A DNA stretch of 10,860 nucleotides from Idiomarina sp. UBA6142. Lineage in GTDB: Bacteria > Pseudomonadota > Gammaproteobacteria > Enterobacterales > Alteromonadaceae. The position numbers and the translations under genes were made by a program. Below are positions 1-7,232 of this stretch, piece after piece. Each line of letters opens with the position of its first letter. Positions within the stretch are counted from its first letter, which is position 1. Where the stretch lies: the NCBI GenBank assembly GCA_002423905.1, contig DIVC01000117.1:1-10860 (forward strand), given 5' to 3'. Under the pieces are notes generated by a model that made no database searches, was not told where the DNA came from, and saw only the letters and a list, made by a program, of their open reading frames with translations.

Positions 1-344
1 GCCACCGAACCTGAGTCGGCAAAAAATACTTTATTGAGCCCAGCAGGGGTGATGTTCACCAGTCGCTGCGCCAATTCAATCGCTGGGGCATGGGTAATAC
101 CGCCAAACATGACGTGACTCATACGTTCGGCTTGCTGCTGCAATGCCGCATTGAGCAGCGGCTGATTGTAGCCATGAATAGCCGCCCACCACGAAGACAT
201 GCCATCGATGAGGCGGCGACCATCCTCCATAACCAGCTCACAGCCCTCAGCAGCCGCAATCGGATAAACCGGTAGCGGATGTTTCAAGGAGGTGTACGGA
301 TGCCAAATATGTTGTCGGTCAAATTCGAGGTCTAATGGCGTCAT
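1..344 (-). CDS. bioA: Adenosylmethionine-8-amino-7-oxononanoate aminotransferase (BioA), 5' part only
   Basis: PLP-dependent transaminase that converts 7-keto-8-aminopelargonate (KAPA) to 7,8-diaminopelargonate, using S-adenosylmethionine as amino donor; cytosolic biotin pathway. Read leftward from ATG at 344, about 114 codons precede the window edge. The peptide begins MTPLDLEFDRQHIWHPYTS and includes DGMSSWWAAIHGYN (about residues 47-60), HVMFGGITHAPAIEL (about 77-91) and FFADSGSV at the edge, all hallmark N-terminal BioA blocks; Tyr17 and Trp52 fall at the substrate-binding positions known in E. coli BioA. The PLP lysine lies outside the window. The start at 344 matches the E. coli N-terminus. 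An in-frame ATG at 356 would add MNRF. Neither has a good Shine-Dalgarno sequence, so the exact start is uncertain. It is divergent from bioB across a short regulatory region. Confidence 0.95.
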   Translation of the reverse strand, partial: MTPLDLEFDRQHIWHPYTSLKHPLPVYPIAAAEGCELVMEDGRRLIDGMSSWWAAIHGYNQPLLNAALQQQAERMSHVMFGGITHAPAIELAQRLVNITPAGLNKVFFADSGSV

Positions 345-371
345 AAAGCGGTTCATCGACTTAAATTGATT

Positions 372-396
372 AAATAATAACCATTCGTTATTATTT
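372..396. promoter_or_regulatory. Perfect inverted repeat, candidate operator between bioA and bioB
   Basis: The arms AAATAATAAC (372-381) and GTTATTATTT (387-396) are exact reverse complements separated by the five bases CATTC. The right arm overlaps the candidate -10 box of bioA, and the repeat ends 14 bases before the -35 box of bioB, so a bound protein could affect both promoters. It does not resemble the gammaproteobacterial BirA operator (TTGTAAACC, 14-15 bases, GGTTTACAA) or the BioR box (TTATMTATAA). The symmetry is seen directly; the operator role is inference. Being A/T-rich, it could also be a chance repeat or a weak hairpin in the bioA leader. Confidence 0.45.
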
Positions 397-421
397 TAGC
401 TTTAATAAAGTTGACAGTGTA
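393..421 (-). promoter_or_regulatory. Candidate sigma-70 promoter of bioA
   Basis: On the minus strand, TACACT (416-421) as a weak -35 box and TAAAAT (393-398) as a good -10 box are separated by 17 bases. Transcription would start near 386, about 30-40 bases before the bioA start. The -10 box lies within and just beside the right arm of the inverted repeat, and the -35 box overlaps that of bioB by one base, a back-to-back arrangement. The -35 match is only 3 of 6, so this is tentative. Confidence 0.35.
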
Positions 422-438
422 CGGAATCGCTTTAGTCT
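411..438 (+). promoter_or_regulatory. Candidate sigma-70 promoter of bioBFCD
   Basis: A perfect -35 hexamer TTGACA (411-416) is followed after 16 bases by TAGTCT (433-438), which keeps the most conserved T, A and final T of the -10 box. The start site would be near 445, giving a leader of about 30 bases before bioB. CATAAT (446-451) is a better -10 by sequence but lies too far from TTGACA. The assignment rests on the strong -35 and its position. Confidence 0.5.
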
Positions 439-475
439 AGTCGAGCATAATCCTCGTTACTTTTGGAAGCCTATA

Positions 476-1516
476 ATGTCCCAAGCACAGATTCGCCACG
501 ATTGGACCCTTAGCGACATTGAAGCGCTGTTTGCGCAACCATTTAATGATCTGCTGTTTACGGCGCAACAAATACATCGGCAGCATTTCTCTGCTAATCA
601 GGTGCAAGTGAGCACTTTGCTATCGATTAAGACCGGTGCCTGCCCAGAAGATTGCAAATACTGCCCGCAGAGTGCGCACTACGATACTGGATTGCAGCGC
701 GAACGCTTATTAGCGGTCGACAAAGTCTTAGCTGAAGCGCAAGCAGCGAAAGACCAAGGAGCCAGCCGCTTTTGCATGGGGGCCGCTTGGCGCAATCCCA
801 AAGACCGCGACATGCCTTATCTAATCGCAATGATCAAAGGGGTAAAGGCACTCGGTTTAGAAACTTGCATGACCTTAGGTATGTTAACACCGCTGCAAGC
901 CATGGCGCTGCGTGAAGCCGGTTTGGACTATTACAACCACAATCTTGATACCTCGCCGGAGTTCTATGCAGAAATTATCACTACGCGAACCTATCAAGAC
1001 CGCCTTAGTACGCTGCAAAACGTCCGTGATGCCGGCATGAAAGTCTGTGCTGGTGGTATTGTCGGTATGGGTGAAAGTCGTCGCGACCGGGCCGGGCTAT
1101 TGCAGCAATTAGCGAACTTGCCACAACACCCTGAGAGCGTTCCGGTCAACATGCTGGTTAAAGTTGCGGGGACACCGTTTGAGCAATTAGATGATTTGGA
1201 TGCCTTTGAGTTTGTTCGCACCATTGCTATCGCACGAATTCTGATGCCTAAATCGATGGTGCGGTTATCGGCTGGCCGCGAAATGATGAACGAACAGATG
1301 CAGGCGTTATGCTTTTTGGCCGGCGCCAACTCAATTTTTTACGGCGAACGCTTACTGACTACCGCCAACCCTGCGGCCAGCAAGGATCAACAATTGTTTG
1401 ATAAGCTTGGGTTAGAGCCAATGCCGCACCAAGACTATAGCGATGAGGTGTATCAGGCGGTGATCACCGATGAGCTCAATGAGCAGCATCAGCCGCGTTA
1501 CTATCAAGTGAACTGA
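476..1516 (+). CDS. bioB: Biotin synthase (BioB)
   Basis: Radical SAM enzyme that inserts sulfur into dethiobiotin to form biotin, the last pathway step. At 346 aa it is the usual length. The radical SAM motif [11 protein letters not shown] carries Cys56, Cys60 and Cys63, which bind the 4Fe-4S cluster. Cys100, Cys131, Cys191 and Arg263 fall where E. coli BioB has its 2Fe-2S ligands (Cys97, Cys128, Cys188, Arg260), a constant offset of three. YNHNLDT (153-159) is the typical substrate/SAM-pocket block. All known ligands are present, so the enzyme should be active. The ATG is preceded by GGAAG (465-469) at six bases. It is the first gene of bioBFCD; bioF begins four bases after its stop. Confidence 0.98.
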   Translation: MSQAQIRHDWTLSDIEALFAQPFNDLLFTAQQIHRQHFSANQVQVSTLLSIKTGACPEDCKYCPQSAHYDTGLQRERLLAVDKVLAEAQAAKDQGASRFCMGAAWRNPKDRDMPYLIAMIKGVKALGLETCMTLGMLTPLQAMALREAGLDYYNHNLDTSPEFYAEIITTRTYQDRLSTLQNVRDAGMKVCAGGIVGMGESRRDRAGLLQQLANLPQHPESVPVNMLVKVAGTPFEQLDDLDAFEFVRTIAIARILMPKSMVRLSAGREMMNEQMQALCFLAGANSIFYGERLLTTANPAASKDQQLFDKLGLEPMPHQDYSDEVYQAVITDELNEQHQPRYYQVN

Positions 1517-1520
1517 GCCG

Positions 1521-2657
1521 ATGCAGCCACAGCTTCGACAGGTACTGCAGCAGGCACGGCAGCAACGACAGCAACAGCAGCAATGGCGGCAGTTGCGTTG
1601 TAACGATGAACAATTAGTGGATTTTTGTAGCAATGATTATCTTGGATTAAGACGCCACCCACAGGTGCTGCAAGCTTATTGCGATGGCTTGCATAATCAT
1701 GGTGCAGGTAGCGGCGCATCGCCATTAGTGAGCGGCTATCAGAGCCCACACCGGTATTTGAGTGAGCGCCTGGCTGAATGGTTAGCGCGTGAGGCAGTGG
1801 TGCTGTTTACCAGTGGTTTTGCTGCCAACCATAGTCTGTTGTGTACCTTGGGGCCGCATTATCAGCAGCTGTTGCTTGATCGCTTAGCGCATGCATCCTT
1901 ATTAGATGGTGCCCAAGCCAGTGGTTGTCGTTGGCGGCGCTTTCCCCACAATGCGGTAGCCGCGGCTGGGCACTATGCCGCGCGCGTACCGCAAAGCCTG
2001 CTGGTCACCGAGAGTGTGTTTAGTATGGATGGCGATCAAGCCACGGTGGCGCAGTTATTGACGGCTTGCCCAGCGGCCGATGTGCTGATTGATGATGCCC
2101 ATGGCATCGGTGTGTTAGGCGATGAAGGGCGTAGTTGTGGCGGACAATTTAGCGCGAGCGAAGTCGATTATTTGACCATCACGTTTGGCAAAGCCTTTGG
2201 CGTTGGCGGCGCAGCCATTGCCTGCAGCACTGAGATTGCCGAGTATTTGCATAATTTTAGTCGAGAACTGGTGTACTCAACCGCTTTCGCCGCAGCGCAA
2301 GCACAGGCTATCAATGCCGCGCTGACAATCATTCAAAGTAGCAGTGGGCAGGCATTAAGGTTGGCGCTGCAGCACAATATTCAGCATTTTCATGCATGGT
2401 GTCTGCGCTATGGGTTGCCAGTGCAGTTGCAGCCAGCGGCCATTCAAACCTTGCTATTAGGTGCTGAAGGCCGTGCCCTGCAGGTGAGTGAGTTATTGCG
2501 CCAGCAGGGTATTGATTGTCGCGCAATTCGGCCGCCGACGGTAGCGGCTGGGCAATCGCGCCTGCGTATCGTGCTATCAGCACGGCACCAGCCCGCCCAG
2601 ATTGAGCAGTTGGTGACCGCACTAGCCTCGATATTAGAACAGCTCGGGCATGACTGA
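1521..2657 (+). CDS. bioF: 8-amino-7-oxononanoate synthase (BioF)
   Basis: PLP-dependent alpha-oxoamine synthase that condenses pimeloyl-ACP with L-alanine to give KAPA, CO2 and free ACP. At 378 aa it is close to the E. coli protein (384). Family blocks in order: FCSNDYLGL (35-43), GAGSGASPLVSGY (61-73), SHASLL-like AHASLLDGA (about 123-131), TESVFSMDGD (163-172), DDAHGIGV (Asp191 and His194 contact PLP), and TFGKAFGVGG with the Schiff-base Lys224. C-terminal AIRPPTVAAGQSRLRI is also typical. The N-terminus is unusually glutamine-rich (10 of residues 10-24). The start is four bases after bioB with no strong Shine-Dalgarno, which suggests translational coupling. Its 3' end overlaps bioC by eight bases. 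Confidence 0.97.
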   Translation: MQPQLRQVLQQARQQRQQQQQWRQLRCNDEQLVDFCSNDYLGLRRHPQVLQAYCDGLHNHGAGSGASPLVSGYQSPHRYLSERLAEWLAREAVVLFTSGFAANHSLLCTLGPHYQQLLLDRLAHASLLDGAQASGCRWRRFPHNAVAAAGHYAARVPQSLLVTESVFSMDGDQATVAQLLTACPAADVLIDDAHGIGVLGDEGRSCGGQFSASEVDYLTITFGKAFGVGGAAIACSTEIAEYLHNFSRELVYSTAFAAAQAQAINAALTIIQSSSGQALRLALQHNIQHFHAWCLRYGLPVQLQPAAIQTLLLGAEGRALQVSELLRQQGIDCRAIRPPTVAAGQSRLRIVLSARHQPAQIEQLVTALASILEQLGHD

Positions 2658-3426
2658 TTTAGCCTACGACAAACAGCGCGTTGCCCAGCAATTTAGCCGC
2701 GCGGCCCGCAGCTATGCTGAGCATGATCAATTGCAGCGCTGCTGTGCTCAGGCCTTGCTTGAGTATTTGCCTAAGCACTGCGAGAGCTTGGTCGATATTG
2801 GCTGTGGGCCGGCCAGTCATAGCGCACTATTGGCACAACGCACTGATTTTTATCTCGGCATGGACATTGCGCCGGGCATGTTAAGTCAGGCCCAGCAGTG
2901 CCAGCCGCAATTACACTGGCTCCTGGCCGATGTCGAGCAGTTGCCACTGCGGGCCAATAGTGTGGAAGTGATCGTGGCTAATTTAGCGCTACAGTGGTGT
3001 AACCATTTAGCGGCTAGCCTACGCGAGTGTGCGCGAGCCTTGCAGACGAACGGTCAGTTGCTGTTCAGCACGGTGCTCGCAGGCTCAATGCAGCCACTGA
3101 TGCGCAGCATGCAGCAACTTGACGGACAGACACATCACAATCGCTTTCTCACCGCGCAACAGCTAGCCGATCAATTAGCGCAGGTCCATGGCATGCACTG
3201 GCAAACGCAGTATCAGCACTTCTGTGTAAGCTATAACTCACTGACTGCCATGCTGGCAGATATTAAAGGTATTGGTGCGAACTATACCGCTCGTGTGCAT
3301 AGTGGATATTTTGGCAAGGCCCGCTGGCAAGCCTTGGAAACGCTCATGGAAACACACCGAACCAATCAAGGGGTCTTGGATTTACATTGGGATATCGCAT
3401 TGATTTGTGGGTATAAAAAACCTTAG
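2650..3426 (+). CDS. bioC: Malonyl-ACP O-methyltransferase (BioC)
   Basis: SAM-dependent methyltransferase that caps the free carboxyl of malonyl-ACP, letting the fatty-acid machinery elongate it to pimeloyl-ACP methyl ester. Its 258 aa compare with about 251 in E. coli. Motif I is VDIGCGPASHS (48-58), the acidic residue after beta-2 is in LGMDIAPGML (69-78), and NLALQWCNHL (111-120) matches the NLAVQWC block of E. coli BioC. The IKGIGAN segment (about 205-211) is a BioC-specific C-terminal feature that separates it from generic class I methyltransferases. One small oddity is Ala in place of the usual Gly after GCGP. The ATG overlaps the bioF stop by eight bases, so translation is probably coupled. 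bioD follows after 20 bases. Confidence 0.93.
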   Translation: MTDLAYDKQRVAQQFSRAARSYAEHDQLQRCCAQALLEYLPKHCESLVDIGCGPASHSALLAQRTDFYLGMDIAPGMLSQAQQCQPQLHWLLADVEQLPLRANSVEVIVANLALQWCNHLAASLRECARALQTNGQLLFSTVLAGSMQPLMRSMQQLDGQTHHNRFLTAQQLADQLAQVHGMHWQTQYQHFCVSYNSLTAMLADIKGIGANYTARVHSGYFGKARWQALETLMETHRTNQGVLDLHWDIALICGYKKP

Positions 3427-3446
3427 CGAAAAACGGAAAAGTAAAT

Positions 3447-4130
3447 ATGAATTGCGTTTTTGTAACAGGAACTGATACCGATGCGGGTAAAACTGTCACT
3501 GCTGTCGCATTACTACAAGCGCTTTACCAACGAGGCTTTCGTTGTTTAGCCAGTAAACCTATTGCCGCTGGCGCGGACTTAACGCCACAGGGGTTGCGCA
3601 ATAGCGATGCACTGTTATTACAACGCGCAGCCGGGGCCGAGCAAGCCTATGCACAGGTCAATCCATTTTGCTTTGCGCCGCCGATAGCACCCCATATAGC
3701 TGCAGAGCAGGCTGGTACAGCGTTACAAGCTGCGCGAATTGGCGCAGCACTCACTGAGCTACAGCAACAAAGCAGTGATTGGCTGGTGATTGAGGGGGCT
3801 GGCGGTTGGTTATTGCCGCTGAACATGCACGAAACGATGGCTGATGTGATTGAACAACTGCAGTTGCCGGTGTTGTTGGTGGTTGGACTGAAATTAGGTT
3901 GTTTGAATCATGCCTTACTCACGGTGGCCGACATTCAGCGTCGTGGCGTAACCCTAGTAGGTTGGATCGGTAACCAGTTGAATCCAGAGCCGATGCCGTT
4001 TCAAGCCGAAAATATTCGCGCGTTGACCGCCACTATAGCGGCCCCGTGTTTAGGCATTTTGCCATACCGCAGCGATTGGCAACAGGGTATGGCAGATTAC
4101 TTGGATGTCAGCCATTTACTGCAACATTGA
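3447..4130 (+). CDS. bioD: Dethiobiotin synthetase (BioD)
   Basis: ATP-dependent carboxylation of 7,8-diaminopelargonate with CO2 closes the ureido ring to give dethiobiotin. The 227 aa match the usual length. The modified P-loop GTDTDAGKT (residues 8-16, Lys15) binds ATP. Lys37 in ASKPIAAG is the conserved catalytic lysine, and LVIEGAGGW (113-121) supplies Glu116 and the substrate-binding glycines. VGLKLGCLNHALLT is the typical BioD dimer/nucleotide block. Only a weak GGA lies nine bases before the ATG, so it may depend on translation arriving from bioC. It is the last gene of the operon; its final 34 bases overlap the convergent pepE. Confidence 0.97.
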   Translation: MNCVFVTGTDTDAGKTVTAVALLQALYQRGFRCLASKPIAAGADLTPQGLRNSDALLLQRAAGAEQAYAQVNPFCFAPPIAPHIAAEQAGTALQAARIGAALTELQQQSSDWLVIEGAGGWLLPLNMHETMADVIEQLQLPVLLVVGLKLGCLNHALLTVADIQRRGVTLVGWIGNQLNPEPMPFQAENIRALTATIAAPCLGILPYRSDWQQGMADYLDVSHLLQH

Positions 4131-4807
4131 TTGGCTGCTAACGATTGTTTTTGCCCACCGAGAAAGACCAAGCCATCACTATCACCGACCAGTTTCATGC
4201 TATCTCCATTGATCGTTAAGGCGGTACCCTCACGTATAGCTAAAATAGGTACTTTTGCGTGCAAAACCATAAACTCAGCGAGGCGCTGATCACGGGTTTC
4301 ACCGTGAAAACCCGGCGGCTGATAGTCACTGTAGTGTGGATTTAATTGAAAGGGTACCAGCTGCAGGGCACTGAAACTCGGCGGTTCAATGATTGGCATA
4401 TCATTGGTGGTGCGAATGGTCAGCCCAGCAATGTTGGAACCAGCACTCCACCCAACATAGGGCACTCCCTGAGCCACTGCCGCGCGGATGGGCTCGATAA
4501 GTTGGTGCTGATATAGCTGTTCGAGCAAGCGAAAGGTGTTACCACCACCAACAGCAACAGCCCGAGCCTGTTTAATTGCTTGCACTGGGTCAGGGTAGGT
4601 GTGAATACCACGAATAGTGATGCCAATGGGTGCCAGTGCCGAAGCAACCATGTCACAATAGGCATCGTAGCCAATGGTCACGCCAGCATAGGGAATAAAT
4701 AGCAGTTCACCGACGCCAATATGATCAGAAAGCAGTGGCAGAGCGGGTTCCAGATAGCCGCTGTTGCCGGCTCGTGAACTGCTAAGCAAGAGTAGATGAC
4801 GGCTCAT
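4097..4807 (-). CDS. pepE: Dipeptidase E (alpha-aspartyl dipeptidase)
   Basis: Cytosolic serine peptidase of family S51 that hydrolyses dipeptides with N-terminal aspartate. Its 236 aa compare with 229 in Salmonella PepE. The nucleophile is Ser121 in VGWSAGSN, and His158 in NPHYSD and Glu193 in REGTAL sit where Salmonella has Ser120, His157 and Glu192. The IRTTNDMPI block (131-139, Asp136) and AVGGGNTFRLL (85-95) are also characteristic. The ATG at 4805-4807 has AAGGA (4820-4824) upstream, a slightly long 12-base spacing. It is convergent with and overlaps bioD, with the stop codon lying inside bioD. No functional link to biotin is apparent. Confidence 0.93.
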   Translation of the reverse strand: MSRHLLLLSSSRAGNSGYLEPALPLLSDHIGVGELLFIPYAGVTIGYDAYCDMVASALAPIGITIRGIHTYPDPVQAIKQARAVAVGGGNTFRLLEQLYQHQLIEPIRAAVAQGVPYVGWSAGSNIAGLTIRTTNDMPIIEPPSFSALQLVPFQLNPHYSDYQPPGFHGETRDQRLAEFMVLHAKVPILAIREGTALTINGDSMKLVGDSDGLVFLGGQKQSLAANQCCSKWLTSK

Positions 4808-4846
4808 AGAGAATAGATATCCTTGGTAATGTCGATAAGGTTGAAA

Positions 4847-4874
4847 ATAATGCGTTAAACTAGCAGATTGTCAT
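4847..4874 (-). promoter_or_regulatory. Candidate sigma-70 promoter of pepE
   Basis: Read on the minus strand, ATGACA (4869-4874; 5 of 6 to the -35 consensus) and CATTAT (4847-4852; 4 of 6 to the -10 consensus) are separated by 16 bases. The start site would be near 4840, leaving a leader of about 33 bases that contains the AAGGA ribosome site. No competing candidate stood out in the pepE/htpX spacer. Such matches occur by chance in A/T-rich DNA, so confidence is modest. Confidence 0.35.
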
Positions 4875-4894
4875 CATTTTTGCAGCGCTTAAGA

Positions 4895-4923
4895 CTTGAT
4901 TTGTGCGGCGGTAGACCGCATCT
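4895..4923 (+). promoter_or_regulatory. Probable heat-shock (sigma-32) promoter of htpX
   Basis: CTTGAT (4895-4900) is followed after 15 bases by CCGCATCT (4916-4923). The sigma-32 consensus is CTTGAA, 12-20 bases (most often 13-15), CCCCAT followed by N and T. This gives one mismatch in each hexamer plus the following T. Transcription would begin near 4928-4930, with a leader of about 37 bases before the ATG at 4966. htpX is an established sigma-32 regulon member in E. coli, which supports the reading. The match is seen directly; use of the promoter is inference. Confidence 0.6.
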
Positions 4924-4950
4924 TAGCGGGTGTATCCGTGGTTATCATTG

Positions 4951-4955
4951 AGAGG
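4951..4955 (+). promoter_or_regulatory. Ribosome binding site that decides the htpX start
   Basis: AGAGG at 4951-4955 lies ten bases before ATG 4966. A GTG in the same frame at 4930 has no comparable site and would fall at or before the predicted transcription start, so it would add 12 residues absent from other HtpX proteins. The site and the E. coli-like N-terminus both favour 4966. Confidence 0.6.
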
Positions 4956-4965
4956 TAGATATCGT

Positions 4966-5838
4966 ATGTTACGGGTTGTTTTATTTTTAGCCACAAACCT
5001 AGCCATTATTTTGGTGCTGAGCATTGTTATGTCGGTGGTCATGCCAGCACTGGGTGTTGATACCTCAGGCTATATGGGGCTGCTGATTTTTGCCGCACTA
5101 TTTGGCTTTGGTGGTTCGTTTATTTCACTGCTGTTATCACGTTGGATGGCCAAGCGCTCAACTGGCGCGCAGGTTATCACGCAGCCACGAAATAGTACCG
5201 AAGCGTGGTTACTGAGGACTGTCGAACGGCAGGCGCGCCAAGCTGGTATTCCCATGCCCGAAGTCGCTATTTATGATTCACCCGAGCCGAATGCCTTTGC
5301 CACCGGTGCGAGTAAAGCGAAGTCGTTGGTAGCGGTGTCGACCGGATTGATGCGCAGCATGAACGAAGATGAAGTCGAAGCTGTACTCGCTCACGAGGTC
5401 AGTCACATTGCCAATGGCGATATGGTCACGCTCACGCTCATTCAAGGGGTAGTGAATACCTTTGTGATCTTCTTTGCCCGAGTTATTGCAGGCATGATTA
5501 ATAACGCTACTCGGAGTAATTCAAGCAGTGGTCAGGGGCTTGGCACCTTTGCCTATTTTGGCATTGTGATGGTGCTGGAACTGGTGTTTGGAATTCTTGC
5601 CAGTATCATTGTGTTTTGGTTTTCCCGTCAGCGCGAATTTCGCGCTGATGCAGGGGCGGCGAAATTAGCCGGCTCGCACAAAATGGTGGCGGCGTTAAAA
5701 CGCTTACAAGGCGCACAAGAATCAAATTTAGAAGGCTCTATGATGGCTTTTGGTATTCAGAGCAAACGCTCGTTTAGCCGATTATTTATGAGCCATCCGC
5801 CATTAGCAGAGCGCATCGCCGCGTTACAACAACGATAA
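4966..5838 (+). CDS. htpX: Membrane zinc metalloprotease HtpX
   Basis: Inner-membrane M48 protease that works alongside FtsH in quality control of misfolded membrane proteins. From ATG 4966 the product is 290 aa (E. coli 293) and begins [18 protein letters not shown], matching the family N-terminus. Hydrophobic segments lie at about 3-25, 36-57, 154-176 and 196-218. The zinc site is HEVSH (143-147), with the third ligand Glu224 in [28 protein letters not shown] near the C-terminus is a standard HtpX block. A sigma-32-like promoter precedes it. The DAHP synthase gene starts nine bases after its stop, so the two are very likely cotranscribed. Confidence 0.96.
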   Translation: MLRVVLFLATNLAIILVLSIVMSVVMPALGVDTSGYMGLLIFAALFGFGGSFISLLLSRWMAKRSTGAQVITQPRNSTEAWLLRTVERQARQAGIPMPEVAIYDSPEPNAFATGASKAKSLVAVSTGLMRSMNEDEVEAVLAHEVSHIANGDMVTLTLIQGVVNTFVIFFARVIAGMINNATRSNSSSGQGLGTFAYFGIVMVLELVFGILASIIVFWFSRQREFRADAGAAKLAGSHKMVAALKRLQGAQESNLEGSMMAFGIQSKRSFSRLFMSHPPLAERIAALQQR

Positions 5839-5847
5839 GAGGTTTTC

Positions 5848-7206
5848 ATGACAGCCTGGAGTGCACGAAGTTGGCGGGAAAAGCCAATTCAGCAACAACC
5901 TGAGTATCCATCTGCTGAAGCATTACAAACGGTTGAAGCACAACTGAAGCAGTTTCCCCCGTTAGTGTTTGCTGAAGAGATTCGGGCATTGCGCACTCAT
6001 TTGGCGCGGGTCAGTCAAGGCAAAGGCTTTTTATTACAAGGTGGCGATTGCGCTGAGTCATTTCGTGATTTTAATGCGCCAAAAATTCGCGATACCTTTA
6101 AAGTTATCTTGCAGATGGCGATTGTGTTGACCTTTGCTGGCTCGTGCCCGGTGACCAAGGTCGCCCGTATGGCCGGTCAGTATGCCAAGCCACGGTCAAC
6201 GCCGATGGAAGGTATTGATGGTGTTGAGTTACCGATTTATCGCGGCGACATCATCAATGGCATCGATTTCACTGGCATATCACGCACGCCTGATCCGCAG
6301 CGAATGATTCAGGCTTACCATCATTCTGCAGCTACCTTGAACTTGTTGAGAGCTTTTGCCCAAGGCGGTCTAGCTGACCTGCATAAGGTGAATAAGTGGA
6401 ACATGAGTTTTGTTGCCGCCAATCCACTGAAAGATAAGTACTTGCAGGTTGCTGAGCAAATTCAATCAGCGCTCAAATTTATGGAGGTATTAGGGATCAC
6501 CGCTGATACTAATGCGACCATTCACGAGACACAATTATTTACCTCTCACGAGGCTCTGCTACTTCCTTATGAGGAAGCATTAACGCGGACTGACACACTA
6601 ACCGGTCTACCCTATAACTGCTCTGCGCATATGGTGTGGATAGGCGAACGCACGCGGCAGCTAGACCATGGTCACGTTGAGTTTATGCGTGGCATCAATA
6701 ACCCTATTGGAGTTAAAATAGGGCCTTCTACTCATGCTGATGATGTGATTCGCTTGCTTGATGTACTGAACCCAGCCAACGAAGCAGGCCGAATGACATT
6801 AATTGCGCGGATGGGCGCAAATACTCTCGCTGATGCCTTGCCGGCATTGGTGCGGCGGGTGAAGGCTGAAGGGCGGCATGTGGTGTGGTCGAGCGACCCA
6901 ATGCATGGCAATACGGTAAAAGCCGAAAATGGCTTAAAAACCCGTGATTTTGATGCGATTCATCAGGAGCTACGGCAATTTTTTGCGGTCCATCAAGCGG
7001 AAGGAACTTACCCAGGCGGGGTGCATTTAGAAATGACCGGTGATGATGTTACCGAATGCACCGGTGGTGCCTACCAAATCGCTGAGCAGGATCTAACCCA
7101 ACGCTATCGCACCCAGTGTGATCCGCGGTTGAATGCTGATCAGGTACTCGAGTTAGCGTTTTTAGTCGCTGAATCGCTTCGTGACGCTCGTCAAGGGCGT
7201 GGATAA
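5848..7206 (+). CDS. Class II 3-deoxy-7-phosphoheptulonate (DAHP) synthase
   Basis: Condenses phosphoenolpyruvate and erythrose 4-phosphate, the first step of the shikimate pathway to aromatic amino acids. Its 452 aa fit the class II (plant/mycobacterial) family, not the roughly 350-aa AroF/G/H type. Motifs: [11 protein letters not shown] with metal ligand Cys68, [10 protein letters not shown] (108-117), [13 protein letters not shown] (261-273), VKIGPST with Lys290, DPMHGNT with His353, GGVHLEMTG with Glu395, and QCDPRLN with Asp425. From Lys290 on these sit at a constant offset of 16 from the M. tuberculosis enzyme (Lys306, His369, Glu411, Asp441). AAGAGG (5837-5842) lies five bases before the ATG and overlaps the htpX stop. 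Feedback by aromatic amino acids is common in the family but cannot be read here. No chorismate mutase domain is fused. Confidence 0.95.
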   Translation: MTAWSARSWREKPIQQQPEYPSAEALQTVEAQLKQFPPLVFAEEIRALRTHLARVSQGKGFLLQGGDCAESFRDFNAPKIRDTFKVILQMAIVLTFAGSCPVTKVARMAGQYAKPRSTPMEGIDGVELPIYRGDIINGIDFTGISRTPDPQRMIQAYHHSAATLNLLRAFAQGGLADLHKVNKWNMSFVAANPLKDKYLQVAEQIQSALKFMEVLGITADTNATIHETQLFTSHEALLLPYEEALTRTDTLTGLPYNCSAHMVWIGERTRQLDHGHVEFMRGINNPIGVKIGPSTHADDVIRLLDVLNPANEAGRMTLIARMGANTLADALPALVRRVKAEGRHVVWSSDPMHGNTVKAENGLKTRDFDAIHQELRQFFAVHQAEGTYPGGVHLEMTGDDVTECTGGAYQIAEQDLTQRYRTQCDPRLNADQVLELAFLVAESLRDARQGRG

Positions 7207-7232
7207 TTGACATTGTGAGGTTTAAGTAGTCT

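Noticed and set aside
90..275. Open frame on the plus strand opposite bioA as a small gene
   Set aside because: It is fully antisense to well-conserved bioA codons and its peptide resembles nothing known.
345..475. A BirA (bioO-type) operator in the bioA/bioB spacer
   Set aside because: No sequence close to TTGTAAACC with a matching GGTTTACAA half at the right distance could be found.
1548..1592. CAG/CAA repeats as a CRISPR-like or microsatellite element
   Set aside because: The repeats are irregular, in frame and part of the BioF coding region, with no spacers.
994..1749. Several open frames on the minus strand across bioB and the start of bioF
   Set aside because: They are shadows of strongly conserved genes; the cysteine-rich and alanine-rich peptides come from the CAG/CAA-rich sequence read backwards.
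4109..4152. CAGCCA/TGGCTG stem with a 17-base loop and a later run of five Ts after bioD as a terminator
   Set aside because: The stem is short, the loop is long and the T run begins ten bases after the stem; part of it lies in pepE coding sequence.
4930..4965. Upstream in-frame GTG that would lengthen HtpX by 12 residues
   Set aside because: It lacks a ribosome site, lies at the predicted transcription start, and the added residues are not found in HtpX; ATG 4966 fits the family N-terminus.
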